NCBI GenBank assembly: GCA_003971905.1
Contig: RSEE01000017.1
Span: forward strand, 372,001-436,000
DNA from: Moniliella sp. 'wahieum'
Lineage: Eukaryota; Basidiomycota; Moniliellomycetes; Moniliellales; Moniliellaceae
Length of the DNA stretch: 64,000 nucleotides
Direction: 5' to 3'
Positions 10,545-21,886 of the stretch are shown here, one piece after another (the stretch's first letter is position 1; each line of letters opens with the position of its first letter). A program made the translations under genes and the position numbers. The notes below the pieces were generated by a model that was not told where the DNA came from, did not search any database, and saw nothing but the letters and a program-made list of their open reading frames with translations.

Positions 10545-11330
10545 TTAGAGCTTCTTAGCCTGGACCAGCGCCTCCACCTCAGCAATGGCGTTGTCCAGAA
10601 TCTGCTTCTGGAGCGAGGGGTCCTTCAGTGCGTCCTGCACTTGGCCCACCACAGTCTTCGCCAGCTCCTTCTGCTCTTCGTCACGGACCTGAGCCTCGTA
10701 CCGCACCCACGAGTCGAGCACCGTCTTCACCTCAGCCGCAAGGGCAGTCTTCTGCTGCAGCTCGAACACCTGAGCCTCAGTCTGAGCCGTGTCCTTAGCC
10801 AGGGCGTACAGGCCCTTGGTCACGTTCACAACGTCCTTCTGAGCCTCGACCGCAGTGATCCGGTCCTGGATCGACTGGGCGTGGCGCTCGCGCGCGTCCG
10901 TGAGCATTTGGGTAATACGCTACCATTCACAAGTTAGCTCTCTTCCTCCTCATTGCGCAACGGGAGTAACCCCGGAAAAGACGGTAGGCACACGTACAGC
11001 AGCGCTCGAGTTGGCCCAATCGTTGAAGGGACCACCACCCTTCTTGACAATCGCCGTAAAGACAATCAAGAAGCCAGCCAAGATGACAGTGTCATCGTTG
11101 AGGACGTAGATCTCGTTGGAAACGGCAGCAGCAAGCAGCCCGCTACCCAGGGTAAGCCAGCCGGTCTTGGCTACCACCGAGTCGCCCGGGAGCAAGTCAA
11201 TCAGGGCCGAGGCTTTGGTAGCCGGTGCGGGCTTGGACGAGGAAAACCGCACCTGGCCCAATTGGCTCACCGTAGGCACGGCAGATGCGAGACGGGGCGC
11301 CCGGAGAAGCGTACGCGTAGCAATCGACAT
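10545..11330 (-). CDS. ATP4: Mitochondrial F1Fo-ATP synthase subunit b (Atp4)
   Basis: On the minus strand the start at 11330 gives MSIATRTLLRAPRLASAV, a Ser/Arg-rich mitochondrial presequence. FSSSKPAPATKASALIDLLP, TGWLTLGSGLLAAAVSNEIY and the membrane hairpin DTVILAGFLIVFTAIVKKGG follow. A 78-bp intron (10920-10997) separates this from the hydrophilic stator helix (RITQMLTDARERHAQSI onward, ending VEALVQAKKL). The spliced product is about 235 residues, close to yeast Atp4 (244 with presequence). Subunit b forms the peripheral stalk that links the membrane Fo sector to F1 on the inner mitochondrial membrane. This is one of the few genes in the window with no frame break. Confidence 0.95.
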
Positions 11331-11555
11331 GGCGGTCAGCGGTGGAGAAGGAGCAGGAGCCAGTCCCACCCGACTGTGGCCGAGGTTCTGACAGGCAGCA
11401 GCGCCCGGGCGGGCTTGCCAGCTGGCGAAGGGCGGCATGGGGGCAGTGCAAAGCCCCTCGCACAGGGGGAGTGTTGCGCTGACGAAGATACAGCGGAATT
11501 GTGTTTCCGCCTCCCGGTAGGCGCAACCCTACTACTGGGCTCGTTCCCCCTTGCA

Positions 11556-12337
11556 ATGCTACGACGGCAGCACGCGCCTCCGCATATTGGCAGAGCGTCG
11601 ATAATCGACAAGTGCCCAAGTTGCGATACAAGCTACGCATAGACACATCGTCATCGTCCAGGCCACGGCGGCACCACCCAGCGGCACGACGTTACACCCT
11701 GTCTGCGCTGTCTGCACCGGCCACAACGAAGTGCAGCAGCGTCTGGATGTCTCCTGGGCACCCCCAATATCGGACCTGAAGAAAAAGATTGACGAACTTT
11801 TGTATGCCACACGCGATGGACTCGTAGTACCTCGGGGACTCAAATCACTCGATCAACAATCCAAGGCTGCTTTTGTCCAGGCCAAGACCCGACTGCACCA
11901 GCGCCTATTTATTCGCTTGATGGCCGGAAACTTGTTGACCACGTTCATTATCCCCGTGGGGAGCGGTGGAGTCACAAGACGCTCAAGACCGTTGGAACAG
12001 TGTCAGCCTTCCCTCCCTCGAGCTGGTGTTGAAGGAGGACGAGGGTGCGCCCCCCTCGTTCGTGGGCGATCTTCCCTCAGTCCATACGAACGCACACGGT
12101 ATGCTGAGGACTCTCTTGGCCTCTATTCGCACAGAAATGGACGAACATCTTCCTCCTCTGCACGGCCATGCTGCTATGAAGAGCCAACCTGTTGCTGATG
12201 CCGTCCCAGAAGGGGTTCTCCATCCTAGGAGGGCTGGGTATGAGTACCTCTCTAGGCTGGAGACGGTATTTGGTCGAAAGCAAAGTACACCTATACCCTT
12301 CTCGTTCATCTGTCGTACCAAGTCATTTCTAAAGCGA
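11556..12337 (+). CDS. Hypothetical protein, divergent to ATP4
   Basis: Protein-like sequence runs from about 11620. ATAAPPSGTTLHPVCAVCTG contains a CxxC pair and is followed by WAPPISDLKKKIDELLYATR, SLDQQSKAAFVQAKTRLHQR and LFIRLMAGNLLTTFIIP. After a frame change near 11965 comes WNSVSLPSLELVLKEDEGAP and LRTLLASIRTEMDEHLPP. A further frame gives FSILGGLGMSTSLGWRRYLV and a stop near 12337. The amphipathic and hydrophobic segments suggest a membrane-associated protein. I recognise no family, and the start (an ATG at 11556 is one candidate) is uncertain. Confidence 0.4.
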
Positions 12338-12963
12338 ACTGGGCCCCTCCTTTTCGTACACCCAGCGGTCCACGCCCGCGCACACCACCCCCACCTCACC
12401 CCGACCACGCTCACCTCTCTGCATAATCAGCTCAACATATCCTCTCCGTTTTATCCATATAGCAGGTCTTTGATTCCATACCGCCCTTGTCCCTGTCGTT
12501 AAACTAAGTACCTCCTTCATCGTTCCCTCCGCGCTTGTGACATCTCTTTTTCTTGCTGCAGCACTCATCCAAATCCAGTTCTATAACAGTCTCAATAGAC
12601 CAAACCCAGTAATTCACGACCAATACGGTCTCAGTGCTAACCAAACAGCATTAATCTCCACCGGAAGCGGACCTGTGTTAGCGCCACCGTGCATGCTCAA
12701 CCCATTAATTTTCAGTGATTTGTCGGTAATTGACCTAGATCGATGTCTATCAGCCTCGCCTCCCATTGCGTGTGGTAGGTGGTAGGCTTTGTTCAATGTC
12801 GACGAAGACGCTTAAGAGGTGTTTGCCTTCGCTCGCATCTTCGAGTGGGAGCGCGATAATTGCGGGGTAAATCGGGCGGGCGGAATTGGCGGAACTTGCC
12901 GCCTGGGCGAGGTTTGTAATCAAGTGTGTCCGCCTTGTGGCCCTCCCCCACCATCTGACTACA
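12338..12963. other. Intergenic spacer, nothing recognised
   Basis: No open frame with protein character. The last 150 bp, GC-rich, are probably the leader of the complex I subunit gene. Confidence 0.5.
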
Positions 12964-13311
12964 ATGTTCGCTGCCCTTGGACGCGGTTGGCGCCACTTTC
13001 GCTGGTCCCTCTACGAGCGCCCGGGCTTCACCTTCATGGTGGTCGCCTGTTTCTCCACCCCCTGGATCACCGCCGCCGGTGTCAGCATCCTGAACAGGTT
13101 CGATTACCAACGGCCCATCCCACTCCCGCGTTCTTACCCTCGTACGTCTCTGTTCTTCTCATGGGCTGTTCCTGCCCAGGACGCAGCACTCGGTCTTGCT
13201 TCCTCCTCCTTTGGACTGGAGGGGACGACCATGATGGCTAGAGACTGACCCATGTGACCAGTACCCGAGGGCCCGCGCCAGGAGGTGACGGGGTACGACG
13301 ATGAGGAGTAA
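12964..13311 (+). CDS. NUXM: NADH:ubiquinone oxidoreductase 9.5-kDa subunit (complex I)
   Basis: The first exon from the ATG at 12964 encodes MFAALGRGWRHFRWSLYERP, then a single transmembrane helix (FTFMVVACFSTPWITAAGV) and a basic segment. A 120-bp intron (13142-13261; GTACGT donor, CTGAC branch) joins it in frame to a second exon ending SYPLPEGPRQEVTGYDDEE at 13311. The product is 75 residues. The short N-terminal amphipathic part, one helix, and the ending YP-P-GPR-GYDD match the fungal NUO-9.5/NUXM accessory subunit of mitochondrial complex I. It has no frame error. Its presence implies the organism has a proton-pumping complex I, unlike baker's yeast. Confidence 0.85.
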
Positions 13312-13507
13312 GCCGCCCGTAGCTGGTTACATCTACTACTGCATTTCTCAAGCTCTACCTCCTTCATCTCTTTCCCCAAGGAACGGCTGTTCTTTCGTGT
13401 TGCAAGGTTGGTTGCCTGTAGGGAGAATTCCAAGTAGCTTACTCATCTACTACGTTACTAGTCTACTATGCCTCTGCTCCCCCACCACAGTTGCACTCCG
13501 ACTGAAA

Positions 13508-14918
13508 TCACGTAGCATTTTCCATTTCACCCCCACTGACGCTGCGGCGGCGGGTCGTTATAGCCTCCTCCGTAAGAGGGTAGCCCCCATACCCGCCCTG
13601 GTAGTTCCCCTGAGGAGCGGCAGGAGCGGGCGGACCTTGGGCCCAACCCGGTCGCCTGGCTGGAGGAGCGCCCGGCCCGGGAGCGGGGGCGGCCCAGTCA
13701 CTCCCTCGGGAACGGGGGGTAGTCGCAGGGCACGGAGGGCAACGTTCGGGTCCGGGGGGGCCAACGCAGCGGCTTGTGGGGTGAAGAGGGCGGCAAAGCC
13801 ACTGTCTTGCGCGGACAGCAGTTGGCCTACCACCCACACATTTCCACCATCGTGGCTGGCCGGCCATAGGAGAGTTGAAACCGGTACGCCAGCTGTGACA
13901 GACAGGCCACATCCGACGGATCAAACTTGCTTCGGTCAAACCCTGCAAGACTCATGTCCCCTGGCGCCGGGGGCGGCGCATGTGCCCCCTGGACCAACGA
14001 GGTGAGCATGGCTAGCTTGTTCGTGTCTAGGGCAGAAGCCGGCGCGGGGCCGGCGCAGCCGCAGCCGCAGGAGCACCGGTTTAATCAGGGCCGATAGATT
14101 GGCCAACACGCTGGCCGTGTTCTGTGAAGTGAGGGGAGCAGAAGCGGGAGCAGGGGCAGAGACTGACGCTGGAACAGGCGCCGGTAGAGGGTGGCCATAT
14201 GTAGGCGTCTTCTGAGCGGGAGGAGTGCCAGGGGCGTCTTCCCACTCGCTTTAGCTAGCAGCGCAGCCACGCTGGCGGGCAACGCAGCACCTGATGCAGC
14301 TGGCGCAGCTGGCACAGGCGCAGGCGCAGTGGCTGGGCCTCCTGTCGAAGGGGGCGGGCGAAGGGGTGGTGCTCCGTTCCTGGCTAGGCTCGCTATCCTT
14401 CACTGCTTGCTCTATCGCCGCCGTCGCCGACGGCGAGAACATATCTGCTTTTTCCCAGATCTCGAGCACCTTCTTAATCTTATCCTAAGGGAGAGGAAAA
14501 GGAGAATGTTAGTTAGAAACGGCAAGAATGGGGAGGGGACACAAAACGTACGTGTTGCGCGGGGTTGTTTTGCAGGGTAGCGCCGACCACCTTGGCAACG
14601 ACAGTCTCCAGGCGCTGAATCCAGGTGCGGGCCAACGCAGGAGGGCTGTTCGGCAGGGCGAAGGCCCACCCTGCTTGGACAAGTTGGAAGCCTGACGGGA
14701 CACGGCATCAAGCAGGTACAAGCCACTGACAGTGGCACGGGGTTTTTTTTGTCGAGCTGAGGGCCGACGAGAACGGCGGTGAGCTCATCGGGCTGCACGT
14801 AGCAGGCCTGGCTTAGCTCCTTGGCACGTTCCGCTGTATTGGCAGACAGCTTATTGTTCGCCGCCGTCTCCTCGGCCAGCGTGGCCAGCTGCGTAAGCTT
14901 TTGATCGACCGACGACAT
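13508..14918 (-). CDS. CTD-interacting domain (CID) protein with Ala/Pro-rich tail
   Basis: From the start at 14918 the minus strand encodes MSSVDQKLTQLATLAEETAA, SANTAERAKELSQACYVQPD and, after a frame change near 14740, YLLDAVSRQASNLSKQ. It then runs through ARTWIQRLETVVAKVVGATL to NNPAQH. A 67-bp intron (14485-14551, two CTAAC sequences) joins this to DKIKKVLEIWEKADMFSPSA. This helical pattern with LYLLD and KVLEIWEK is that of RNA polymerase II CTD-interacting domains (Nrd1/Seb1, Rtt103, Pcf11 group). After it comes a long Ala/Pro-rich low-complexity part in several frames, a conserved-looking patch (FDRSKFDPSDVACLSQLAYR) and a Gly/Tyr-rich end (GNYQGGYGGYPLTEE) at 13508. I see no RNA-recognition motif, so it is not a simple Nrd1/Seb1 copy. 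The likely role is in 3' processing or termination. Confidence 0.72.
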
Positions 14919-15333
14919 GCCTACACGTCCAGACTCTTAGCCTCGATCAGATGGATGGTGGCTGCCACTCAAGTTGGCGTTGTTGCAGACCGCGAGAAAG
15001 ACCCGCAGTGCAAATCTAGCCTTGAACTGAAGGCCGGCTGGTTAACCCTACTGGTGCTCCATTCCGCTGGGCGGAACGCGCCGCAGGATGATCGCTGTGT
15101 CTCTCAGGCTTAGCTTCATCGATCATCGATCATCCCTGTTTAGATCATCCATCACTTTGATCACTCCCCCATAAAATTAGGCCGGTCACGCGCACGCGCA
15201 CCTGTCACGCGTTCACGTTCAACATTGCTCTTGTACTTTGAATGTTGAAGGCCTGGAAGCGGAACCCGTGTTCCGCCCGCGGCAGCTGGCTGAAGCCCTC
15301 TAATCTGGGGGTAATGGCCTGCTCATCTAGGCT
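14919..15333. other. Intergenic spacer between divergent CID and Sds3-like genes
   Basis: No gene. It contains a GATNATC-class 7-bp array from 15117, CACGCG-rich DNA at 15185-15225 and a TATA-like CATAAAAT near 15170. Confidence 0.55.
15117..15137. repeat. 7-bp array, GATNATC class (3 units)
   Basis: CATCGAT at 15117 and 15124, then CATCCCT at 15131, all in 7-bp register. Looser ATCATC and ATCAC motifs continue to about 15165. Confidence 0.75.
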
Positions 15334-16904
15334 ATGACCCACCGCGTCTCCGTCTCGCCCGCCCCGACCGAGCCGTTGGCCTACACCCCTCCTCCCATGC
15401 GCGAAGAAGGCGAGCTTGAGGAACCCAGCGGGCTCGATGCCCTCGCAGCCCTTGCCGCCGCTCCCCTCAGCCATGGCTCATCCGACATGAGTGAGGAAGG
15501 TCGCATCCCGGATGGCCGTGACGATTTGTCCGATAGCGACAACAACCCGGACGCCGACGAGCCGGACGGAGCCGGACCAGGAGCCGGACCAGGCCGGACC
15601 AGGAACAAGAGGACGCTGAAAAGGATGATGAGGGCAATGGGGACGCTACCCCAGCGGTATCTCCGATGCCTCTAGTCCTAACCCCATTGCAACTCTGGGC
15701 TCGCTTGGCATTGTGCCACCTTGATGCCTGATCCAGCTGCGAAACTCAAGACCTCACTTTGTCAAACGCGACAGGTGTAGAAGACCTCGAGGAGCAGGAA
15801 CAAGACGAGGACGAAGATGAGGAAGACGAGGAAGAAGAAGAGGATGACGATGACGATGATGACGAAGAGGCGGTGGCCCGGCGTGCGAAGGCCCGAGCGG
15901 AGCGGAGAGCATCGATGCTGCAGGCCAAGAAGGAGGCTGAAGAGCGGCCGCCAAGGAGAAAGAGGAACAGGAAAAGGCTGATCAAGAAAAAGAGGCTAGT
16001 CTCAAGCGCGCGAGGGAAGAGGCGGACGAGGAGGAAGGGCCCCATAAGCGCTTGGCCGTCGTCCTGGAGGATGAGGGCGAACGTGGGACCCCGGCCACTG
16101 ATACGCCCGCAGGAGAAGAGGGTAGGTGCCCCATCTTTTTTGCTGCTGGGTTGGCTTGTGCTGACCGATACAGATACAGGCGCCGATGAGCTGGCTGTCA
16201 AGCGGCAGGAAGCACTGGATACGCTGACGGGGATCGAGGTGGACTTTGCGGCTCTACGGGACCGACTGTATGAAGAACGCATGTCCGAGGCAGCGCAGGA
16301 GGCACTCTTGCTCTATGAGGGCACCCACCCAGAACTGGTGCGGATCGGGTCACTGATTGAGCAGCGCCGGGCCCATGCGCGCGAAGTTACGCTGGCTTGG
16401 CAAACGCTTGTTACCGCAGAGCTGGAACGAACACGTGCCGCCCACCAAGAACGGATCTGGTCTTCCTGGCGTGCCGAATTGGCCGACCTGCGGACCAACA
16501 TGCTGGACGCGACGATGCGCAAGCGGCGACAGATCGAGCGCGAGCGACGAGCGCTCGATCGCGCCGCCGCGCTGCAGGCCAACCCGCCAGGGCAGGGCAT
16601 GGAGTACGAGCTGGCGATTGAACGGGAGCCAGCGACCGTGGCACGCGCATATGCAGCGGCCGCGGGCTTCCCGCAAGCAGGGCCAGAGGAGGAGAACGGG
16701 GCGGAAGGCGGGCTGCTGGCGTATCCTCTGCCGCGCGGGCTGGATGCAAATGTGGCGAACGACCTGGCGCAGGTGGGGCTGCTTCCGCCGCCAGAGCCGC
16801 TGCCGGAGATGGAGTACGAGTATGCGCGCTTTGAACGCCGCTCGCCTCCTCGCGCATATGGGGGCGGTGCAGGCGGGTACAGCGAGGGCTACTGGGGCGC
16901 TTAG
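15334..16904 (+). CDS. Sds3/Dep1-like subunit of an Rpd3L-type histone deacetylase complex
   Basis: The N-terminal part (MTHRVSVSPAPTEPLAY onward) is low-complexity and ends in acidic repeats. A very acidic Asp/Glu tract at 15781-15870 follows, then a Lys/Glu-rich helix and, after an intron at 16122-16179, the diagnostic segment: RQEALDTLTGIEVDFAALRD, RLYEERMSEAAQEALLLYEG, THPELVRIGSLIEQRRAHAR. This matches the Sds3-like family (Sds3, Dep1, BRMS1), whose conserved pattern is IE-x-F-x-x-LRD-x-LY-x-x-R and G-THPEL. These proteins bridge Sin3 and the deacetylase. A long coiled helix (QERIWSSWRAELADLRTNML) and an aromatic Arg/Gly tail ending GGYSEGYWGA follow. Frame changes near 15595 and 15945 look like single-base errors. 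An additional intron just before 15770 is likely but cannot be phased. Confidence 0.8.
15781..15870 (+). repeat. Purine-rich acidic codon tract in the Sds3-like gene
   Basis: About 90 bp of GAN codons encode an Asp/Glu run with few interruptions. It is a slippage-prone coding microsatellite. Confidence 0.8.
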
Positions 16905-17259
16905 ACGCGCAGGAATTGGATTGTTAGAACGCACACGCAACGCACCCAGCTGCCGGCCGTCTCGGCTGGGCCGCAGCCACCGGCTGGCACGCATCGTGCT
17001 TGTCGCGTGCTGATGCACCCGTGCAGCAGCTCATGCACTCATGCCCCGGTGCACACGGCGCGCAGGCGCTCCGGTGCTCAGGCGCACGTAGGCATGGCGC
17101 ATGACGCGTGACAGCTGTGCTTCCGGGATGCGTGACAGACGCTACATGCTGTAGACTTATATATGCTCCAGGTAGCCTGTATGCCCCTCCTCCACCCCCC
17201 TTGCCTCCCTCCACCTCCACGCTCTTTCCGCGCCACACTCGCCTGCCCCTCGCCTGCCA
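16905..17259. other. Intergenic spacer with motif-rich DNA and TATA element
   Basis: No gene. It is rich in CACGC, GTGCAC and CGTGACAG motifs (CGTGACA at 17107 and 17131). TTATATATG at 17158-17166 lies 95-100 bp before the next ATG and is a plausible TATA box. Confidence 0.5.
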
Positions 17260-19443
17260 TGGACACCACCGACACCGACACCGACGCGCTCCTCCCCATG
17301 CTCATCCGCCTGCCTACATCGTCCCCCACCCACCACCCTCCCACCACTTCGTCCCACTGCCCCAGTACGCCTCACCATTGCGCTTCGCCTCAGCCCCCGC
17401 CCCATCCGTCGCGGCCCTGCTCACCCTCGCTGCCCGCGGGATACCAGTCTGCATCCCTGTCTCCGTCTCCGCCCTCTCCCCCACCCCGCGTCACGCCTGC
17501 CCACCAACAATCTGCTCTTCGACCCGCCCCAGCACACTCCATGGTGCACCCGCGACGTCCGGGGTTCCAATTCAACACAATGAGCGACGCACCATCGGGG
17601 GCATCCCCCTCCCTTTCTCGCCTTGCCTCTGACTGGGCCTTTTCTGATGGACGCTCAGACTTGATGGTTCCCTTCGGCAGCCCTCTTTTCCCCTGGAGCC
17701 GCACCCCCCTCTTCGACCTCAACTAGCAGAGATCTGGCCAGCAGAATTAGCTGTCTCTCCCTCTGAAAAAGGAGTAACCATAACCCCCTCAAGGATCTAT
17801 ATCGACGTATGCTCCCGCGCCGCCGTCCCCCCCCCCCCTCCCCAAACCACGGTGGAAATACTAACCACGGACCAGTTGGATGAGCAACATACGCCACGGA
17901 ACGCTTACTTGCTTCGCCCCCTGGCAGGAACCATCACATCCTTCGCCCACCCAGCGGGGTCTCTCCCAAAGTTCTCCGTTGTTGTCCCATCGCTTCCAGA
18001 GGCCCCGTTGTTCACGGAAGTTATACCAAAAACGCAAGACACTCCAACTGAATCGGTTGAGCGCGTTGTTCAGCAAGCTAGTTACTTTACCCGTTCACAT
18101 GGCCGAGCTATCGCCCGTCTCATTGGTACAGAGGGGGGGGCGAACAAGAAGTGGCGAAAATCTTACTCGACATTGCGGCTGGCTCAATGGAACCAATAGA
18201 ATCCAAACCGGAACGAATGTCTTCCTTTACACCGAGGCGGGCCGGACGCAAGGCCTCTGCCCAGAAGGTCAAGTCCGATTCGAGTGGGCGTAGACCCGCT
18301 AATGCGCGACGCAGCCATCCCATTCCACCCCCCCTTGTGTCTCCTTGACAATCGCCCCTGTACGCACTGCAACGGAGAAAATCGATCTCTTTCCTGAACG
18401 GAAGGAGTGGATGCGGTTATTCCCTGATAACATGCCACTCTTGACACTATGTCCCAAGTTTTACATACGGTACCCTGTTCCCACCATGCTCTCCACCTCT
18501 CCCGCATTGCCAGAACTCATGTTTCCCTCAGCGTCTCTGCGAGATACCTACTTTCACGCTCGATCGTCACCCTGAACGGGGGCGAGGCTTGGAAACGACC
18601 TCGTCATCTGTTTGATCTCTATACACCCCGCCTCTTGCAAGGAAATGGACGCGAAAGGGCGGGACTCTGTCCTATTGGTACGTGCCTCCCTGTGGTGTGA
18701 TAATTATGAGTATACCACTCAGATTGACGGTGGTGTGTGTATCTATAGCTATGAAGAAGGGGTCGAGCATTGGGCCAAAGTACGTTTTGCCCCCTTTGTG
18801 TATGGGATGGTGGGCAACGCTGACCTAGTGACGGGGGGGGGGTATGGAATGGGGTGTAGACTAAAACGTCCAACTACAACTATCACATGTTGTATGTCCA
18901 CGGCATCAACTCTGCAACTGGGTTACCCTTCTACCCTCCTACTGCTTTCCGCAAGTCGCCCCGCCCCTTCTCTCGTCGAGGAACAAGGCTGAAGTCCTCC
19001 AAGGCCAATGTACGTTCTTTCTGATTCCCTTCACGTCTTCCAGCTCCTTAACCACCGACCCCCTACATAACAATATGCTAGGCTCTACATGCAAGCAGTG
19101 TACGTTCCTTCTCCCTTTTGGCTATCCGTTAATGTGTCTGACATCCGCCCAACAAGGGATCGACATTGAGAGCATTCGTCCTTGCCAGGTCAAGGTCCCG
19201 GAGATTTACTGGTGGAAGCATGCTCAGCAATGCCAAGGAGTTTACAAGACCCTCACCTTGGTGGAAGCAGTACAAGAGCTACAAGTTTTTGATCCTGAAG
19301 ATCAGGTCCGTCCTTCCTTTCTCTCCTTTTCTGGTATATATTGGTACGCGAGGACTGACATTGAGACGAAGCTCTATCTCCGCTACCTCGAGTTTATTCA
19401 GACCGCGGAGGACCCTTTTGAGGGGGAGGCCGTTGAGAGTTGA
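17260..19443 (+). CDS. Multi-exon hypothetical protein with a possible CxxC...CxxC finger
   Basis: From the ATG at 17260 (MDTTDTDTDALLPMLIRLP) a Pro/Ser-rich region runs to about 17730. Further segments in shifting frames are clearly protein-like: EILTTDQLDEQHTPRNAYLL, KILLDIAAGSMEPIESKPER and a basic RRAGRKASAQKVKSDSSGRR. A possible zinc-binding pair (PCTHC near 18355, LCPK near 18450) follows, then WCDNYEYTTQIDGGVCIYSY, HMLYVHGINSATGLPFYPPT and, after at least one intron with a GTACGT donor near 19010, IDIESIRPCQVKVPEIYWWK. A last intron inside 19300-19355 leads to ETKLYLRYLEFIQTAEDPFE and a stop at 19443. I do not recognise the family. Several frame changes and small exons prevent a full model. 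The basic and Cys patches hint at a nuclear protein, but that is only a guess. Confidence 0.5.
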
Positions 19444-20416
19444 GAGGTGTGAGATGTGAGTATTGTAGTCATCTTCTCTCTTCTCTCTTCACTCCTTTCC
19501 AAAACCGCAACACGAAGGTTGATGTGTTTCGTTCGTCTCGTTTTTTTTTATTCTTCCGTTCGTCCGCCATGGTTGAGCACGTTGAGTACAGTTGCGCCTC
19601 TTGATTTGGCTGTCTCCATTCCTGTTCTCATATACAGAGTGTTGCAACTGTTTCCTATCCCTCAATAATGTTGAATTGGTCACATTCTAGCTTGCCATAT
19701 AAGGTCTCCCTCCCTCTGTGCGGACATAATCGAGACACAATCGCAATAGATTGAGTGAAGTGTAGCGACGTCCTCTGGTATGAAGATCGCCCATAACGCG
19801 TAACGTGATCAGAGGCCGGAGGGGGGGGCGAGTCGAGACAAAGTCAGGGAATGTGGCAAGGTGTCGTCAGCGGGTCAAGAAGCAAGAGCCGAGGACATGG
19901 AGCAAACCAGCAGAACAAGGAAACAACGAGACGCTCGAGACGAAGAAATTGGAAATGGGAACGGGAACAGCCAAACTATGACATCAAGATGCATATGACA
20001 TGATGTGCCGCATGAGGCATATGCGAAGAGGACCTACAACACTCCGTTAGCTGATGAAGGTGTTTGTAGTCCCGGTAGTCAGAAGTGGAGGAGGGTATAA
20101 CTGTAAGGCCAAGTGTCAGGGGAGGAACAGAAGAAAAAAGAGACAACTCGGTGGTGTGGCCCAGGAAATGAAAGAATATAGCTCCATCAAACGATATAGT
20201 ATAGTTTGGCACACCTGCCTGTGAGGGGCCGGTCACCTGATCGGCCACAACAGTATGTGTATAGGTTTTAGAGCTTTTATATCGCCTCATCGATCATCAT
20301 TCTCGTGCGCACAACACACGGGAGAAGCATCAGTTGTTCCCCGATCTGTCAGTACGATGGCGGGAGTTATACACGAAGACACGAGAGCGCCAAACACCGT
20401 GTTTTGGAAAAAGTTG

Positions 20417-20451
20417 ATGTCACATGTCAGGTCACATGACTGCATGACCGT
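20417..20451. repeat. 7-bp array, TGTNACA class (5 units, degenerate)
   Basis: ATGTCAC at 20417, ATGTCAG at 20424, GTCACAT at 20431, then two weaker units, all in 7-bp register. Confidence 0.65.
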
Positions 20452-21260
20452 CAATGTTAAGCGTAAAGAGGAGTATTCGCACAGGTTATCCCTACTTACA
20501 ACACCCTAACAATGACCACTAGGGTGCATGCGGAAGCGACTAACAGCAGGGTCCATCACAGAGGGCGTCTGGGGAACCGTCCGGGAAGAAGAGCAAAAAG
20601 CCTCTCTGCCCGTACTTTAGATGTGCCGCTGCACCCCCCCTTTCCTTTTCTCTATGTGTGCCATGTATCAAACAAAGCCATTATACCATCAGTGATCGAT
20701 CGAATGATCCACTGACTGAGCCCTGCACCAGCACCATCAATACATCAGCGCTCAGGCTCTCAGCCTGGGCCTTCCATGCCGCCCGGTCCGCGGCATATGC
20801 GCGGCGCCAACATACGCTATACCCACATCCCGTACTTTCCGCGGGGTTCCATCAGCCTCGTCTGTTCATCGAGTTCATCGATCATCTCGATCATTCCCGG
20901 TTGTCAACTGCCCCCCAAAACAGGCGAGTACGCCTCCGCTCGTTCTGGAATGTTATGCACGTAACAACATCCCAAGTCTCGCTCTTCTGCTGGTCTTCTG
21001 CCCTGTCCCGCCTCGACTACATGGAAGCGGCTATTGATATACGAGAAGCAGTGACTAGTGAAATGCTTGAAGCTTGAAGCATATATGAAGACGCAGAGGC
21101 GAATGGCTCTGGCTGTTCTTGGATGAGCATGGTGGTGTGTGTGATGCGGGCCACGCACGCGACCGGCGGTTTAAATGCCTTAGCGCATCAGCGGCTGAGC
21201 CCCCCTGCTCCTAGTGGGATTGTCGAAGATGGTAGGGTGTGGCAAGGTGTGGCTTGCGGC

Positions 21261-21281
21261 ACATGTCACATGTCACATGCA
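21261..21281. repeat. 7-bp array, TGTNACA class (3 units)
   Basis: ACATGTC at 21261 and 21268, then ACATGCA at 21275. TGTCACA is an odd palindrome and ACATGT forms at the junctions. Confidence 0.85.
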
Positions 21282-21400
21282 ACACCGCTGCATGTTGCAG
21301 CTCGGAGTAGGCCGGATGAGTCACACAGAGGCCAGGCGGCCGTTGTTTCGGGCCCAGCCTCAGCGCTAGGCCGAGCAGGGAGCCTTGGAGCTCTTGAATC

Positions 21401-21442
21401 CTTGAAGCTTGAAGCTTGAAGCGTGCTTGATGCTTGATGCCC
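21401..21442. repeat. 7-bp array, CTTNAAG class (6 units)
   Basis: Three perfect CTTGAAG units (21401, 21408, 21415) are followed by CGTGCTT (21422), GATGCTT (21429) and GATGCCC (21436) in the same 7-bp register. Confidence 0.85.
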
Positions 21443-21886
21443 GGTGCCCTCCTCAGGCGGCCTGACCTCAGGGGTTTGAGGTTCTCAACAGCGAAATGCT
21501 CCACACCCTACTCCACCTCCTTTTTCCACCGTGCCGCTCGTTCCGACTGCGATACCTTCGATTTACCCTTCCGCTTTGTTAACATCTGCCTCCTCTACCA
21601 TGTACCAAGTTCTTGGCATCCATGTGGAATATGAACCCCCGCACCACGCATCGCGTGCAACGCGTCACGCCCCGCGCGATCTGAGTGAGATCTGAGAATC
21701 AGCACGACGCGTATGATGCGAAAAGGGGCAGATCGGCCTTCTTCTATACGCAGGTCCGTGCGGCGAGTGTGTAGGCAAGCGGACGCGCGCGGACGCGCGA
21801 ACCAGTTTGATCCAGCATGAGTGCATGCGTAGTAGTGGGCTAGTAGTGAGGCTGAGGAGGCTTTTGTGGGGACCTTTTTGGTGGCA

